Source: an uncultured Veillonella sp. (GTDB taxonomy: Bacteria > Bacillota > Negativicutes > Veillonellales > Veillonellaceae). Taken from it: a DNA stretch of 34,836 nucleotides. The notes below the pieces were generated by a model, which had not been told where the DNA came from, searched no databases, and saw only the letters and a program-made list of their open reading frames with translations. The stretch lies in contig NZ_CAKQFJ010000020.1 in NCBI RefSeq assembly GCF_934230905.1, forward strand, positions 1 to 34,836, written 5' to 3'. Positions 24,346 to 33,118 of the stretch are shown here, piece after piece; positions within the stretch are counted from its first letter, which is position 1; every line of letters starts with the position of its first letter. The position numbers and the translations under genes were made by a program.

Positions 24346-24666
24346 ATGGCAACAGATGCAGTATTAGATTTTTATGACGCTCTAGATTTTGAAATTATCG
24401 ACTTTGATGGCTATGATACACTATTTATTGAACTATTAGATGATGGCACCTATGCAACTGTATCCGATGATGATGGTCATATGCCAGATACACTCGATAC
24501 CCCCATCGTATTCAATGTTTATGACGATACAGATTCATTCCAATGGAGCGTAAGCCTTAATGACTCCCATCAACTGCAAGCACTACTAGAAGAACATACT
24601 GCAACAGTAGAATTTCTAGAAGCGCTACAATCTATTCGCACCCAAAACATTGAAAACTATCAATAA
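24346..24666 (+). CDS. Small acidic hypothetical protein
   Basis: The 106-residue protein is very rich in Asp and Glu and poor in Lys and Arg. It has short repeated turns (DFDGYDTL, DDDGHMPDTL) and a C-terminal helix (QLQALLEEHTATVEFLEAL). There is no signal peptide or membrane segment. I do not recognise the family; it has a superficial likeness to DUF1292-type small acidic proteins. The gene is well supported by a TTGACA/TAGAAT promoter, a perfect AGGAGG and a downstream terminator, so it is expressed as its own unit. Confidence 0.75.
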   Translation: MATDAVLDFYDALDFEIIDFDGYDTLFIELLDDGTYATVSDDDGHMPDTLDTPIVFNVYDDTDSFQWSVSLNDSHQLQALLEEHTATVEFLEALQSIRTQNIENYQ

Positions 24667-24680
24667 TGCATCACTAAAGT

Positions 24681-24757
24681 AAAAGGTCATCCAAATGCTA
24701 ACGTGTACCTAATCTGTTATATAGCATAGGTATCATTAGTTTTAGGATGACCTTTTT
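24681..24757 (+). terminator. Bidirectional terminator between convergent genes
   Basis: A perfect 12-bp stem (AAAAGGTCATCC with 24745-24756) encloses a 52-base loop with its own partial pairing. T runs follow on both strands. It serves the acidic protein gene and possibly the convergent glycosyltransferase gene, whose stop lies at 24761. Confidence 0.8.
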
Positions 24758-24760
24758 CGT

Positions 24761-25915
24761 TTATAATGTTTCTATTTCACATGTTGAAGAAAGTGCCTCT
24801 GTTTGTGTATCGAGAATATTAATGAGTTCATTTACAATATTGGCAGCACCATCTACGTGCCATGCACGTGCTTGTTCTGACATTTGTTGTAACCGTGGCG
24901 GGTTAATTAATAACGCAGCTACTACGTCCTCTAAATTATGGATATCTCTAGCCCAACGTGCACAACCACGTTCTTCTAACAACTCCGCATTCGCCTCTTC
25001 TTGACCTGGAATGGCATTAAAGAATACCATAGGTAACCCAATAGTAACGGCCTCCATACACGTTAAAGCACCCGGCTTTGTAACAAGCATAGTAGCAGAG
25101 TGCATTAATTCTGAAATATTGGATGTATAACCGTAAACGGTTGTTTTAGTTTTCATCCGGACACTAAGATTTACCAAAGATTCATACAGCGATGTATTTT
25201 GACCTGCTACAACCGTAATCTCGTCAATACCATTGACAGCATCTAAGTGTTGAAGAGCAATTTCTAAAGATCCTAAGCCTAAGCCACCACCCATTACTAG
25301 AATCTTAACGGGTGATTTCATTTCATAGTGATCAATAGCATCTTTAAAAAATGATCTCCGCACTGGAATACCGGACACATGAATCTTATTAACATTAATA
25401 CCAACGGCAGTCATTTCCTCTATCATATCGTCCGTAGCAACAAAATACGTATCTACTTGTGGATAAATCCAGAATTGATGACTACTAAAATCAGTTAAAA
25501 TAGCCACCAAAGGCACATCAATAAGCCCTTGCCGTTTCAAAATACAGGCTGCCCCACAAGGGAATGGATGCGTGAATACAATCACATCAGGTTGCTCCTG
25601 TTGAATCAATTTCAACATACGGCTTTTTAAAATATAAGACAATACCGTTTGTAAAATAGTCCCTTTTTTCTCGCCCTTTGATACACGATAAATCATATCG
25701 TACAGCATAGGAAACACATCAATCATCTTAATATACGTCCCCTTAATAAGATGCTCTACTGACAAGGTTTCTGTATCAAGAAAATCCACATGCCTAATCT
25801 CAGCCTGTGGTTCTTTTAATTTCCAATATTCTTCTATAGCCCGTGCGGCCTGCATGTGACCCGTACCAATCGAGGCGGACACAATGAGAACCTTGCGTGA
25901 TTGTTCTGTAGTCAT
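24761..25915 (-). CDS. Glycosyltransferase of the MGDG synthase / diglucosyldiacylglycerol synthase type
   Basis: The 384-residue protein has the N-terminal MGDG-synthase motif SASIGTGHMQAARA (13-26) and a GT28-type C-terminal half with VMGGGLGLGS, VTKPGALTCMEAV and NAIPGQEEANAE. These bind the UDP-sugar. Relatives (UgtP/YpfP, plant MGD) transfer glucose or galactose to diacylglycerol at the membrane. The acceptor in this organism is not known. There is no obvious transmembrane segment, consistent with a peripheral membrane enzyme. It lies downstream of HU but is separated from it by a terminator. Confidence 0.88.
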   Translation of the reverse strand: MTTEQSRKVLIVSASIGTGHMQAARAIEEYWKLKEPQAEIRHVDFLDTETLSVEHLIKGTYIKMIDVFPMLYDMIYRVSKGEKKGTILQTVLSYILKSRMLKLIQQEQPDVIVFTHPFPCGAACILKRQGLIDVPLVAILTDFSSHQFWIYPQVDTYFVATDDMIEEMTAVGINVNKIHVSGIPVRRSFFKDAIDHYEMKSPVKILVMGGGLGLGSLEIALQHLDAVNGIDEITVVAGQNTSLYESLVNLSVRMKTKTTVYGYTSNISELMHSATMLVTKPGALTCMEAVTIGLPMVFFNAIPGQEEANAELLEERGCARWARDIHNLEDVVAALLINPPRLQQMSEQARAWHVDGAANIVNELINILDTQTEALSSTCEIETL

Positions 25916-25971
25916 AATCTATCCTTTCCTTGTGATTATACCACATAAACAAGTAAAAATAATATAAACGT

Positions 25972-25998
25972 AAAAAAGAGACCCCATAGGGTCTCTTT
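25972..25998 (-). terminator. Terminator after the HU gene
   Basis: A perfect 10-bp stem (AAAGAGACCC at 25975-25984 with 25989-25998, loop CATA) is followed by a T run on the minus strand. It starts 16 bases past the HU stop codon. Confidence 0.88.
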
Positions 25999-26013
25999 CC
26001 TATCTTATTCAGA

Positions 26014-26313
26014 TTATTTTTTGCGTTTTTTTGCAGGAGCTGCATTAACTTGTTCTTTCAAACCTTTACCAGCTTTGAATGCAGGAGATTTGGAAGCTTT
26101 AATAGTGATAGTTTTACCATTTTGTGGGTTACGGCCTTCACGAGCAGCACGTTCACGAACTTCGAAAGTACCGAAGCCGATAACTTGAACTTTACCACCA
26201 GCAGCTAATTCTTCAGCAACTGTGTCGAATACAGCTTTAACAGCTTTTTCAGCGTCTTTTTTAGTCAATTCAGTTTTTTGTGCAACACTTGCGATTAATT
26301 CTGTTTTGTTCAT
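26014..26313 (-). CDS. hup: HU-family DNA-binding protein
   Basis: The 99-residue protein matches HU throughout: N-terminal MNKTELIASVAQ, the dimer core GFGTFEVRERAAREGRNPQ (46-64), and the DNA-intercalating arm with the conserved Asn-Pro at 62-63. After the usual end (about residue 90) there is a short tail AAPAKKRKK that adds positive charge. HU bends and compacts DNA as a dimer. An AAGGAGG site precedes the ATG. It follows mazG by 52 bases and ends with a strong terminator. Use of preferred codons suggests high expression. Confidence 0.97.
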   Translation of the reverse strand: MNKTELIASVAQKTELTKKDAEKAVKAVFDTVAEELAAGGKVQVIGFGTFEVRERAAREGRNPQNGKTITIKASKSPAFKAGKGLKEQVNAAPAKKRKK

Positions 26314-26365
26314 GACAGAACCTCCTTAAAAATACAATACCCGAGATTACTAACATACCTCTAGG

Positions 26366-27145
26366 TTACTTTTCCTGCACTTTAGCCTCCTCCCAAAAAG
26401 CATCCAGCTCAGCTAATGAAAAGTCTTCCCATGAGCGATCGCTTTGGTTAACACAAGCTTCTACATGTGAAAAACGCTGTCGGAACTTAGTGTTTGTGCG
26501 ATTCAGTGCATTTTCACCGCTTATTTTATACCATCTAAATAGATTAATCAAGGAAAAAAGCACATCTCCAGCCTCTTTTTCCATATTTTCTCTATCTTTT
26601 AAGGCTATGGCCTCTTTAAATTCGCCGATTTCTTCATGAACTTTTGCCCAAATAGGCTCAAGTTCGTCCCAATCAAAACCAACCTTTCCAGCCTTATCTT
26701 GTAGTTTTTGAGCAGCCACTAATGCAGGTAATCCCTTAGACACTCCATCCAATACATGCTTACGTTTACCACCCTTTTCTTGTGCTTTTAATTCATCCCA
26801 AGTATATGTTTTCCCATTATTTTCAGGGTTTTCCTTTGGAAACACATTAGGGTGACGACGAATCATCTTTGTAGTGATATCATTTATCACATCTTGTAAT
26901 GTGAAAGTACCAGATTCTTCAGCTATACTACTATGAAACACGATCTGTAATAATACATCACCTAGCTCTTCACGTAAATTATTCATGTCTTTATTGTCAA
27001 TAGCATCCACTACTTCATAAGTTTCTTCAATAAAGTAACGTCGTAATGATTCATGCGTTTGCACCTTATCCCAAGGACAACCATGAGGTGAACGTAATGT
27101 TTTCACCACTTCTACAAGTGGTTGTATATCAATATTGCTCTTCAT
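26366..27145 (-). CDS. mazG: Nucleoside triphosphate pyrophosphohydrolase MazG
   Basis: The 259-residue protein has two MazG domains. The first has the HGCPWDKVQTHESL signature (near 21-34), FIEETYEVVDAID and EELGDVLLQIVFHS, which carry the Mg2+-binding EExxE and ExxD residues. The second has EEIGEFKEAI and EAGDVLFSLINL. MazG hydrolyses NTPs to NMP and pyrophosphate and removes damaged nucleotides. Its start overlaps the flippase gene by 17 bases. The mfd-flippase-mazG-hup order is a common Bacillota arrangement. Confidence 0.95.
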   Translation of the reverse strand: MKSNIDIQPLVEVVKTLRSPHGCPWDKVQTHESLRRYFIEETYEVVDAIDNKDMNNLREELGDVLLQIVFHSSIAEESGTFTLQDVINDITTKMIRRHPNVFPKENPENNGKTYTWDELKAQEKGGKRKHVLDGVSKGLPALVAAQKLQDKAGKVGFDWDELEPIWAKVHEEIGEFKEAIALKDRENMEKEAGDVLFSLINLFRWYKISGENALNRTNTKFRQRFSHVEACVNQSDRSWEDFSLAELDAFWEEAKVQEK

Positions 27146-28733
27146 AGATTCGATTCTCCTCTACTTGACGTTTACGCAATCGTTTACCAATGACAGGCAT
27201 ATGATACATATCATCCATCACAATAGCTTTAGTTATCCAGAGAGATAGTATATAAACAACTAGTGCTACAAAAATAGATATAGCAACTGCGCCTCCATTG
27301 CCGACCATATCAACAAGGAACATATAGGTAACTTGTGTAGCACCACCCATGGCCATGGCTGAAATGATAATTTTTAATAGATTCATACACTGAATAATAC
27401 TACCTACATAGTGTTTTACAAAGATAATATTAATTAATGCGGCAATAGCAAAATTTAAATTTGTAGCCCATGCAGCGCCATTAATACCAAGATCACTAGT
27501 TCCCGTCAATTGATAGTCTAAGATTGCTTTTACCATGAGACCTATAAAAATAGACATCATAGGTATAATAGTTCGTCCTAAACCTTGTAATATACCAGCT
27601 GTAATCTGTTGCCATCCTAAAAAGATAATACTAAGACTAATAACTGCAATGACAGGACCTGCATTAGGTGTCGCATAAATCAACTGTGAAATAGGTGTTG
27701 CTAATACACATAACCCTATACAAGCAGGTATAGCAAATAGATTCGCAATCTTCATAGCTGTACTAGCTCGCTCAATGATACGCCCCTTATCTCTCGTTGT
27801 ATGAGCTTCGGAAACAGCTGGTACAAGACTTGCGGCAAGAGCTGTCGTTAAAATAATAGGTAATCCTATGAGAGACGTTGCCATGCCTGTAAGATACCCA
27901 AATTGTGTAGTCGCCTCATGTAAATAGTAACCTATGTCCATTAGTCGTTTTGGGACAATAAAAGTATCAATCAAAGATACCATAGGCAACATAATATTGG
28001 CCATTGAAACGGGTATTGCTAAGGCAAATAATCGCTTAATAACAGCCACATTAGTTTCAATCGGTGCTTCTTCGTTTTGTTCACGTATCATCTGTTGACG
28101 CAACCCACGTTGAGACCGATAAAAATAAACAAGTACAATTAGCCCTGCTAATACGCCGGGAAACGTAGCAAATGTTGCACCACCAGCTGCCAAGTGTAAT
28201 CCAGAATCAATAAAATAATACGCAAGTCCCACCATGGATCCTACGCGGAAAATCTGTTCAAAAACTTGACTTGTCCCCGTTGGAACCATATATTGGAAAC
28301 CTTGGAAATACCCTCTAAAACAACTTAAAATGGTTACGACGATGATGGCTGGTGACAATAATTGAATCGGAATTAGCGCCCTTGGATCTGTAATAATATT
28401 CCATTTGATAAGCCATTCGGCACTCGTATACAGTCCCACACTAAATACAATCCCTACCAAGGTGAGGACTCGTAAGGATACATTAAATACTTGTTGAACT
28501 CCACGCATATCACGATTTGCTAGCTTCTCAGCAATCATAATAGAAATTGCAACAGGAATTCCCGCTGCTGAAATACTAACAATAATCTGGTATATCGGAT
28601 ACGCCATCATATAAAGGCCAATCCCCTCACCACCAAGAATACGAGCAATGAGTACCTTGCTGAAAGCACCGATAATCTTAACGATAACACCTGCTAAAGT
28701 CAAAATCATGGCACCCTTTAAAAATCGATTCAT
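27129..28733 (-). CDS. SpoVB/MurJ-type polysaccharide flippase (MOP superfamily)
   Basis: The 534-residue membrane protein is hydrophobic with about 14 predicted helices. The N-terminus FLKGAMILTLAGVIVKIIGA and the early GGEGIGLYMMAYPIYQI are typical of SpoVB/YtgP-like lipid flippases. Members of the family move lipid-linked sugars, including lipid II, across the inner membrane. Whether this one flips lipid II or another lipid-linked sugar cannot be told. Its ATG overlaps the mfd stop by four bases, and mazG overlaps its own 3' end, so the three genes are translationally linked. Confidence 0.9.
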   Translation of the reverse strand: MNRFLKGAMILTLAGVIVKIIGAFSKVLIARILGGEGIGLYMMAYPIYQIIVSISAAGIPVAISIMIAEKLANRDMRGVQQVFNVSLRVLTLVGIVFSVGLYTSAEWLIKWNIITDPRALIPIQLLSPAIIVVTILSCFRGYFQGFQYMVPTGTSQVFEQIFRVGSMVGLAYYFIDSGLHLAAGGATFATFPGVLAGLIVLVYFYRSQRGLRQQMIREQNEEAPIETNVAVIKRLFALAIPVSMANIMLPMVSLIDTFIVPKRLMDIGYYLHEATTQFGYLTGMATSLIGLPIILTTALAASLVPAVSEAHTTRDKGRIIERASTAMKIANLFAIPACIGLCVLATPISQLIYATPNAGPVIAVISLSIIFLGWQQITAGILQGLGRTIIPMMSIFIGLMVKAILDYQLTGTSDLGINGAAWATNLNFAIAALINIIFVKHYVGSIIQCMNLLKIIISAMAMGGATQVTYMFLVDMVGNGGAVAISIFVALVVYILSLWITKAIVMDDMYHMPVIGKRLRKRQVEENRIYEEQY

Positions 28734-31700
28734 AGCCCCCCCTTAGATTGCTTTGACAATTCTTTCATCACGGCTTCTGTAATCGTCAAAATGGATCCCT
28801 TAATTCCATTTAAACTAATATATAATGACGCAGGTTTTGTATCCATGAACTTCATTTTCTTCCATAAATCTTCACGGACCGCCCCCATATCCCAATTCGC
28901 CATTTTCGAATCATCGTGCCAATGAATAATAAGTTGACTATCACGCCGAACAATACTCTTTATACCTAATAATCGTGCTTGCTCCTTAATTTGAGCGACA
29001 CGTAATAAACGATCTACAGGATCTGTTGGCGTACCAAAACGGTCGATTAACTCATCTGTCATATCATCAAGCTGTGCTTTATTCTTAATTTGTAACATTC
29101 GTTGATATACAGAAATTTTACGTGCGCTATCTTTAATGTACGCATCATCTATGAAAGCATCAATTTCAAGATCAATGGCCGGATCTGGTATAACCTCTTT
29201 AACGACCTCTTTATTTTGTGCTTTAGCAATGGCTTCCTCTAGCATAGATACATACATACCAAAACCGACAGAAGCAATATTACCATGCTGTTGTGAGCCT
29301 AGCAAATTGCCAGCCCCTCGAATTTCCAAATCACGCATAGCAAGTTTAAATCCAGCCCCCAACTCAGTAAATTCTTCAATGGCTTTCAATCGTTTTTCTG
29401 CCGCCTCTGAAAGCATCTTATCAGGTCGATACATGAAATATGCATAAGCACGACGTCTAGACCGACCTACACGACCACGCATTTGATAGAGTTGTGATAA
29501 GCCGAGCCGATCTGCATCGTATATGATAATCGTATTCGCATTTGGTATATCAAGGCCGGTTTCAATAATACTTGTACTAAGCAATACATCATAATGACCT
29601 TCATAGAAGTCAGTCATAATTTCTTCAATTTGACGACCAGTCATCTGTCCATGTGCGATAGCATAACGCAAATCCGGCAAGGCCTGTTCTAATAATTCCC
29701 CCATATGCTTAATAGATGCCACCCGATTATATACAAAATACACCTGTCCTCCCCGTGCCAGTTCTCGTTTAATCGCATCAGCAATAAGGTTCATATCGTA
29801 TTCTACTACATAGGTTTGTACCGGCAATCTATCCTCAGGTGGTGTACTAATAACAGACATTTCACGAACACCTACAAGAGACATATGGAGCGTCCGTGGA
29901 ATAGGTGTAGCACTTAAGGTAAGAACGTCAATATTATTAGCCCATTCCTTCCATTTTTCTTTTTGTGCTACACCGAAACGTTGCTCTTCATCTACTACAA
30001 GAAATCCTAAATCCTTAAATTTTACCTTCTTATTTAACAATGAATGGGTTCCGATTAATATATCGATAGAACCATTTTCTACCCCTTTTAAGACCTCTTT
30101 TTTCTCCGCCGTAGAACGGAATCGATTAAGTACATCCACCTTAATACCAAATGGATTAAATCGGCTCAAAAAGGTTTGGTAATGTTGTTGCGCTAATACA
30201 GTGGTTGGAACTAATACAGCTACCTGTTTACCGCTCACAACAGCTTTAAAAATAGCACGCATAGCTACTTCAGTTTTACCAAATCCCACATCCCCTGCTA
30301 ATAAACGATCCATCGGTATTGGTCGTTCCATAGATTCTTTAATCTCTCGCGTAGCTTGCAGTTGATCGTCTGTTTCCTCATAAGGAAAAGCATCTTCAAA
30401 TTCTTGCTGCCAAGGTTGATCTGGTAAAAAGGCAAAGCCTTCTGTAATTTCCCGTTTTGCATAGAGTTCAACGAGTTTATCCGCCAAATCATCGATGGAT
30501 TTCTGTGCTTTTGTAACCGCTTTACGCCAATCGCTTCCTCCCATTTTATGAATGCGAGGCACATCGCCTTCATTGCCGATATATTTTTGCAATTGATCTA
30601 AATTACTAGCAGGTAAATATAACCTATCTGTTCCAGCATAGGCAATTTCAATATAATCACGATGGATACCTTCAGTCTCTATCGTTTTTAGTCCCACATA
30701 CTTACCAATACCATGCATGCTATGAACAACGTAATCGCCGACCGATAAATCCGTGAAATAATTAATTTCTTGGCCCTTTTTAGGCTTATTACGAAGTTTG
30801 CGTTTTTGCTGCCCGTAAATATTGCCTTCTACAACAACTACTAATCGACTATGTGGTAATTCAAAGCCATCTGTTAATAAGCCCTGCATAACGTGAACCG
30901 TATTAGGCTCAAAATCCCAGCTTTCACAAAGCTTATAAGCAATACCATCACCGTGCAAGGCTTTTTCTATACCTTCACGGCGTTGTAAATTGTTAATAAC
31001 AAGTACCACCTGATTGCCCAGCTTTTGCCATTGCTTAATTTCATCCATTAACAGCGGAATTTGACGCTCAAAGCTCGTCATTGTTTTCCCTTGAATGCCA
31101 ATCGGATAAAATCCAGCTAAACCAATGGATCTCTGCTGCATAAATGTAAATGCTACCTGAATCTTAGCAGCTACAGATCGTTGCAACTCGGACCATTCAC
31201 AGTGCTGCTTACGATGAGATGCATCTTCTTTTAAGAATTTCTTCAATGATTCTTGAATACGTACCGGTTCATCATAAATGATAAGACCTTCTTTAGCATA
31301 CGATAATAATGTACTATCTGCCTCATCATTCGTTAAAAAGAATGGAGTCACTGTATACGCATCTATTATTTCAATGGATCGTTGTGTATCTACAGAAAAA
31401 TGACGCATCGTATCGATCTCATCACCAAAAAATTCTATACGAATCGGATCATCACTATTCACAGGAAAAATATCAAAAATATCTCCACGTACAGAAAAAT
31501 GACCACGTTGTTCTACCTGGTCTACACGCTCATATCCAATTTTTACTAATGCTTCTAATAATTCATTACGTTCTACCGATTGTGATACCTCAAGATGTAT
31601 ACTTTGAGATATAACATATTGAGGGCTCACCACATATTGTGAAGCCTCTTCTACCGTAGCAATAACTACGACAGGCCGATTCCATGCCAACATACTGAGT

Positions 31701-32020
31701 GCTCTCATTTGAGCCCCTTGGCCTTCAAGACTACGGGCTACCGTAGTAAATTCTACACGCTCTGTAATGGGAAATGGCAACACCTGCACATGAGGCCAAA
31801 AAAATGCCAAATCTCGTTCCCATAATTCTTTATGTTCTTTATCGTGCACCACGATAATAATAGATTGTACTTGTTCCTCTGGAACAGCACGGCTTAAGAG
31901 GAACGACTTTTGTGATCCACTTAAACCATATATAACTGACTTTCCCTTTTGGCGAAACGCCTTTAGCCCATCTGTCATAGATGGGTTTTGTGAAAGTAGT
32001 GTATCAATTGAAGTATCCAT
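28730..32020 (-). CDS. mfd: Transcription-repair coupling factor Mfd
   Basis: The 1096-residue protein has the full Mfd layout. A UvrB-like N-terminal part (about 1-330) is followed by the CarD-like RNA polymerase interaction domain (GDYVVHSMHGIGKYVGL, about 428). The superfamily 2 motor follows, with Walker A GDVGFGKTE (about 578), DEEQ (about 677) and the RecG-like TRG segment (RMRGRVGRS-type region QMRGRVGRSRRRAYAY). The C-terminal TRCF domain ends the protein. Mfd removes RNA polymerase stalled at DNA damage and recruits UvrA. The ATG is preceded only by a weak GGTG. It is the first gene of the mfd-flippase-mazG group. Confidence 0.97.
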   Translation of the reverse strand: MDTSIDTLLSQNPSMTDGLKAFRQKGKSVIYGLSGSQKSFLLSRAVPEEQVQSIIIVVHDKEHKELWERDLAFFWPHVQVLPFPITERVEFTTVARSLEGQGAQMRALSMLAWNRPVVVIATVEEASQYVVSPQYVISQSIHLEVSQSVERNELLEALVKIGYERVDQVEQRGHFSVRGDIFDIFPVNSDDPIRIEFFGDEIDTMRHFSVDTQRSIEIIDAYTVTPFFLTNDEADSTLLSYAKEGLIIYDEPVRIQESLKKFLKEDASHRKQHCEWSELQRSVAAKIQVAFTFMQQRSIGLAGFYPIGIQGKTMTSFERQIPLLMDEIKQWQKLGNQVVLVINNLQRREGIEKALHGDGIAYKLCESWDFEPNTVHVMQGLLTDGFELPHSRLVVVVEGNIYGQQKRKLRNKPKKGQEINYFTDLSVGDYVVHSMHGIGKYVGLKTIETEGIHRDYIEIAYAGTDRLYLPASNLDQLQKYIGNEGDVPRIHKMGGSDWRKAVTKAQKSIDDLADKLVELYAKREITEGFAFLPDQPWQQEFEDAFPYEETDDQLQATREIKESMERPIPMDRLLAGDVGFGKTEVAMRAIFKAVVSGKQVAVLVPTTVLAQQHYQTFLSRFNPFGIKVDVLNRFRSTAEKKEVLKGVENGSIDILIGTHSLLNKKVKFKDLGFLVVDEEQRFGVAQKEKWKEWANNIDVLTLSATPIPRTLHMSLVGVREMSVISTPPEDRLPVQTYVVEYDMNLIADAIKRELARGGQVYFVYNRVASIKHMGELLEQALPDLRYAIAHGQMTGRQIEEIMTDFYEGHYDVLLSTSIIETGLDIPNANTIIIYDADRLGLSQLYQMRGRVGRSRRRAYAYFMYRPDKMLSEAAEKRLKAIEEFTELGAGFKLAMRDLEIRGAGNLLGSQQHGNIASVGFGMYVSMLEEAIAKAQNKEVVKEVIPDPAIDLEIDAFIDDAYIKDSARKISVYQRMLQIKNKAQLDDMTDELIDRFGTPTDPVDRLLRVAQIKEQARLLGIKSIVRRDSQLIIHWHDDSKMANWDMGAVREDLWKKMKFMDTKPASLYISLNGIKGSILTITEAVMKELSKQSKGGL

Positions 32021-32190
32021 ACTACACCATATATGTTATTTCTATATAATATCTTTAAAATATCTATTACATGTACAGGAACTACTGTATTCTATTACAA
32101 TATGTGGATAATCCCTACGTATTGTGTATTATCTAGTACAATGCCAATACAATAGTACCACTAATTAATTATAGCATATTTACGAATATG

Positions 32191-32220
32191 CAAAAAAACA
32201 CCTGTTCCATTGAACAGATG
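32191..32220 (-). terminator. Second terminator downstream of tRNA-Leu
   Basis: A 9-bp stem with one mismatch (CACCTGTTC/GAACAGATG, loop CATT) is followed by seven T on the minus strand. It backs up the terminator at 32229-32252. Confidence 0.75.
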
Positions 32221-32228
32221 TAAAAAGG

Positions 32229-32252
32229 CAAAAAAAAAGCACCATCAGGTGC
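32229..32252 (-). terminator. First terminator downstream of tRNA-Leu
   Basis: Stem GCACC/GGTGC with loop ATCA, followed by nine T on the minus strand, ten bases past the tRNA 3' end. Confidence 0.88.
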
Positions 32253-32261
32253 AAATATAGT

Positions 32262-32346
32262 TGGTGCGGGAGAAGGGACTTGAACCCCCACGCCGTAAGG
32301 CGCCAGATCCTAAGTCTGGTGCGTCTGCCAATTCCGCCACTCCCGC
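32262..32346 (-). tRNA. tRNA-Leu (anticodon TAG)
   Basis: An 85-nt cloverleaf on the minus strand with the long variable arm of class II tRNAs. The acceptor GCGGGAG pairs with CTCCCGC. The anticodon stem CCAGA/TCTGG carries loop CTTAGGA with anticodon TAG. CCA is encoded. Two tandem terminators follow. Confidence 0.95.
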
Positions 32347-32498
32347 GTACCGACTGAAATAATAATACCACTTATTATATATAACGTCAATCACTTTTTA
32401 TGATTTTTATAGGACTTCATGATACCTATAAAATACCTATAAACTTCCTCATCTAATTATCGATATAATCTATCTAATCATAATCTAAAGAAGATAAT

Positions 32499-32551
32499 AA
32501 AAGAGAGATGGTCCAAACACCTAACCTAGGTGCTAGGACCATCTCTCTTTT
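32499..32551 (-). terminator. Strong hairpin terminator after the small riboswitch-controlled ORF
   Basis: A perfect 16-bp stem (32499-32514 with 32536-32551) has an extra inner stem (CACCTA/TAGGTG). T runs flank both sides, so it can work in either direction. On the minus strand the stop codon of the 36-residue ORF lies in its loop. Confidence 0.85.
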
Positions 32552-32636
32552 TAGGATGATGATGAATAAATGCATGCCCTACATTTACCAATAAATATAT
32601 TAACAGACATAACAAAAGCCATGCTGATAATACCAA
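32526..32636 (-). CDS. Candidate 36-residue membrane protein with His-rich tail under B12 riboswitch control
   Basis: On the minus strand a TTG start at 32636 opens a frame of 36 residues. A GGTGA about nine bases upstream could serve as ribosome site. Residues 2-19 are almost entirely hydrophobic (VLSAWLLLCLLIYLLVNV), which predicts one membrane helix. Residues 20-30 read GHAFIHHHPKK, with four His that could bind metal, followed by RDGPST. It is the only sensible product between the riboswitch terminator and the next terminator, and it is too short for usual gene callers. The layout recalls CbtB, the small B12-regulated cobalt-uptake partner with one helix and a His motif, but the motif itself differs. 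Start codon and expression are uncertain. Confidence 0.5.
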   Translation of the reverse strand: MVLSAWLLLCLLIYLLVNVGHAFIHHHPKKRDGPST

Positions 32637-32708
32637 ACGGTATATTCACCATGACTGTTCTAACAATAAAGAGATTCTAATTTGTGTACCACAAAACATC
32701 ATTTACAC

Positions 32709-32740
32709 AAAAAATCCTTTTTACGGGTACGTAAAAAGGG
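32709..32740 (-). terminator. Riboswitch expression-platform terminator
   Basis: A perfect 10-bp stem (CCTTTTTACG at 32716-32725 with 32730-32739, loop GGTA) is followed by a T run on the minus strand. It lies about 50 bases past the cobalamin aptamer. A second hairpin (GGGAG/CTCCC, 32738-32760) overlaps its base. B12 binding probably controls whether this terminator forms. Confidence 0.8.
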
Positions 32741-32789
32741 AGTCTCAAACTTCTCCTCCCTATCACTCGTAGGTCAAATGGTGAATGTT

Positions 32790-32938
32790 GAATAGGCAGT
32801 TCTCCTGACTTGGTGTCATCGCTCATCTAGCCTTCCCAGTTTCCCAGTGACTTAATTAGACTCGCTCAACCATACAGTGGCGGGACCGTGCTGGCTTTTA
32901 ACCAGCTTCTCTATTATGCTTTTCAGCACCTATTCCCA
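32790..32938 (-). ncRNA. Cobalamin (B12) riboswitch
   Basis: Read on the minus strand the aptamer shows the classic blocks: AATAGGTGC at the start, GCCACTGT in the middle, GGGAAGGC, and GATGACACCAAGTCAGGAGA (the B12 box) ahead of the closing strand CTGCCTATTC. The ends GAATAGG and CCTATTC pair. It binds adenosyl- or methylcobalamin and normally represses downstream genes for B12 or cobalt uptake. Its promoter (32962-32990) and terminator are visible. The only reading frame behind it is the 36-residue ORF. Confidence 0.95.
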
Positions 32939-32961
32939 AATATATTGTTTTCTATGTGTTT

Positions 32962-32990
32962 ATATTATCACCCAAAATGTTATTCGTCAA
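32962..32990 (-). promoter_or_regulatory. Promoter of the cobalamin riboswitch transcript
   Basis: On the minus strand TTGACG (32990-32985) and TAATAT (32967-32962) are exactly 17 bases apart. The predicted start lies about 15 bases before the aptamer, as expected for a leader transcript. Confidence 0.7.
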
Positions 32991-33082
32991 ACATTTTTTA
33001 TATTCTATAAATAAATATTTAGAATATACAAATAAAAAAAGACTATCTTTCAACCTATCTATTATCTCATTATGCTTTCATG

Positions 33083-33088
33083 TATAAT
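33083..33088 (+). promoter_or_regulatory. Candidate -10 element of the XRE regulator gene
   Basis: TATAAT directly preceded by TG lies 30 bases before the chosen ATG. No good -35 hexamer is present, so confidence is limited. Confidence 0.4.
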
Positions 33089-33118
33089 AATAGAGTAATT
33101 AGCGATATGGAGGTCATT

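Noticed and set aside
32551..32652. Alternative 33-residue frame on the minus strand starting at ATG 32652, overlapping the His-rich ORF
   Set aside because: It has an ATG but no clear ribosome site, and its product ends in a run of Ser with no coherent motif. The overlapping frame gives a clean helix plus His-rich tail. I cannot exclude it.
33080..33118. Upstream ATG at 33080 as start of the XRE regulator
   Set aside because: It has no ribosome site and lies before the candidate -10 element; the ATG at 33119 has a perfect GGAGG.
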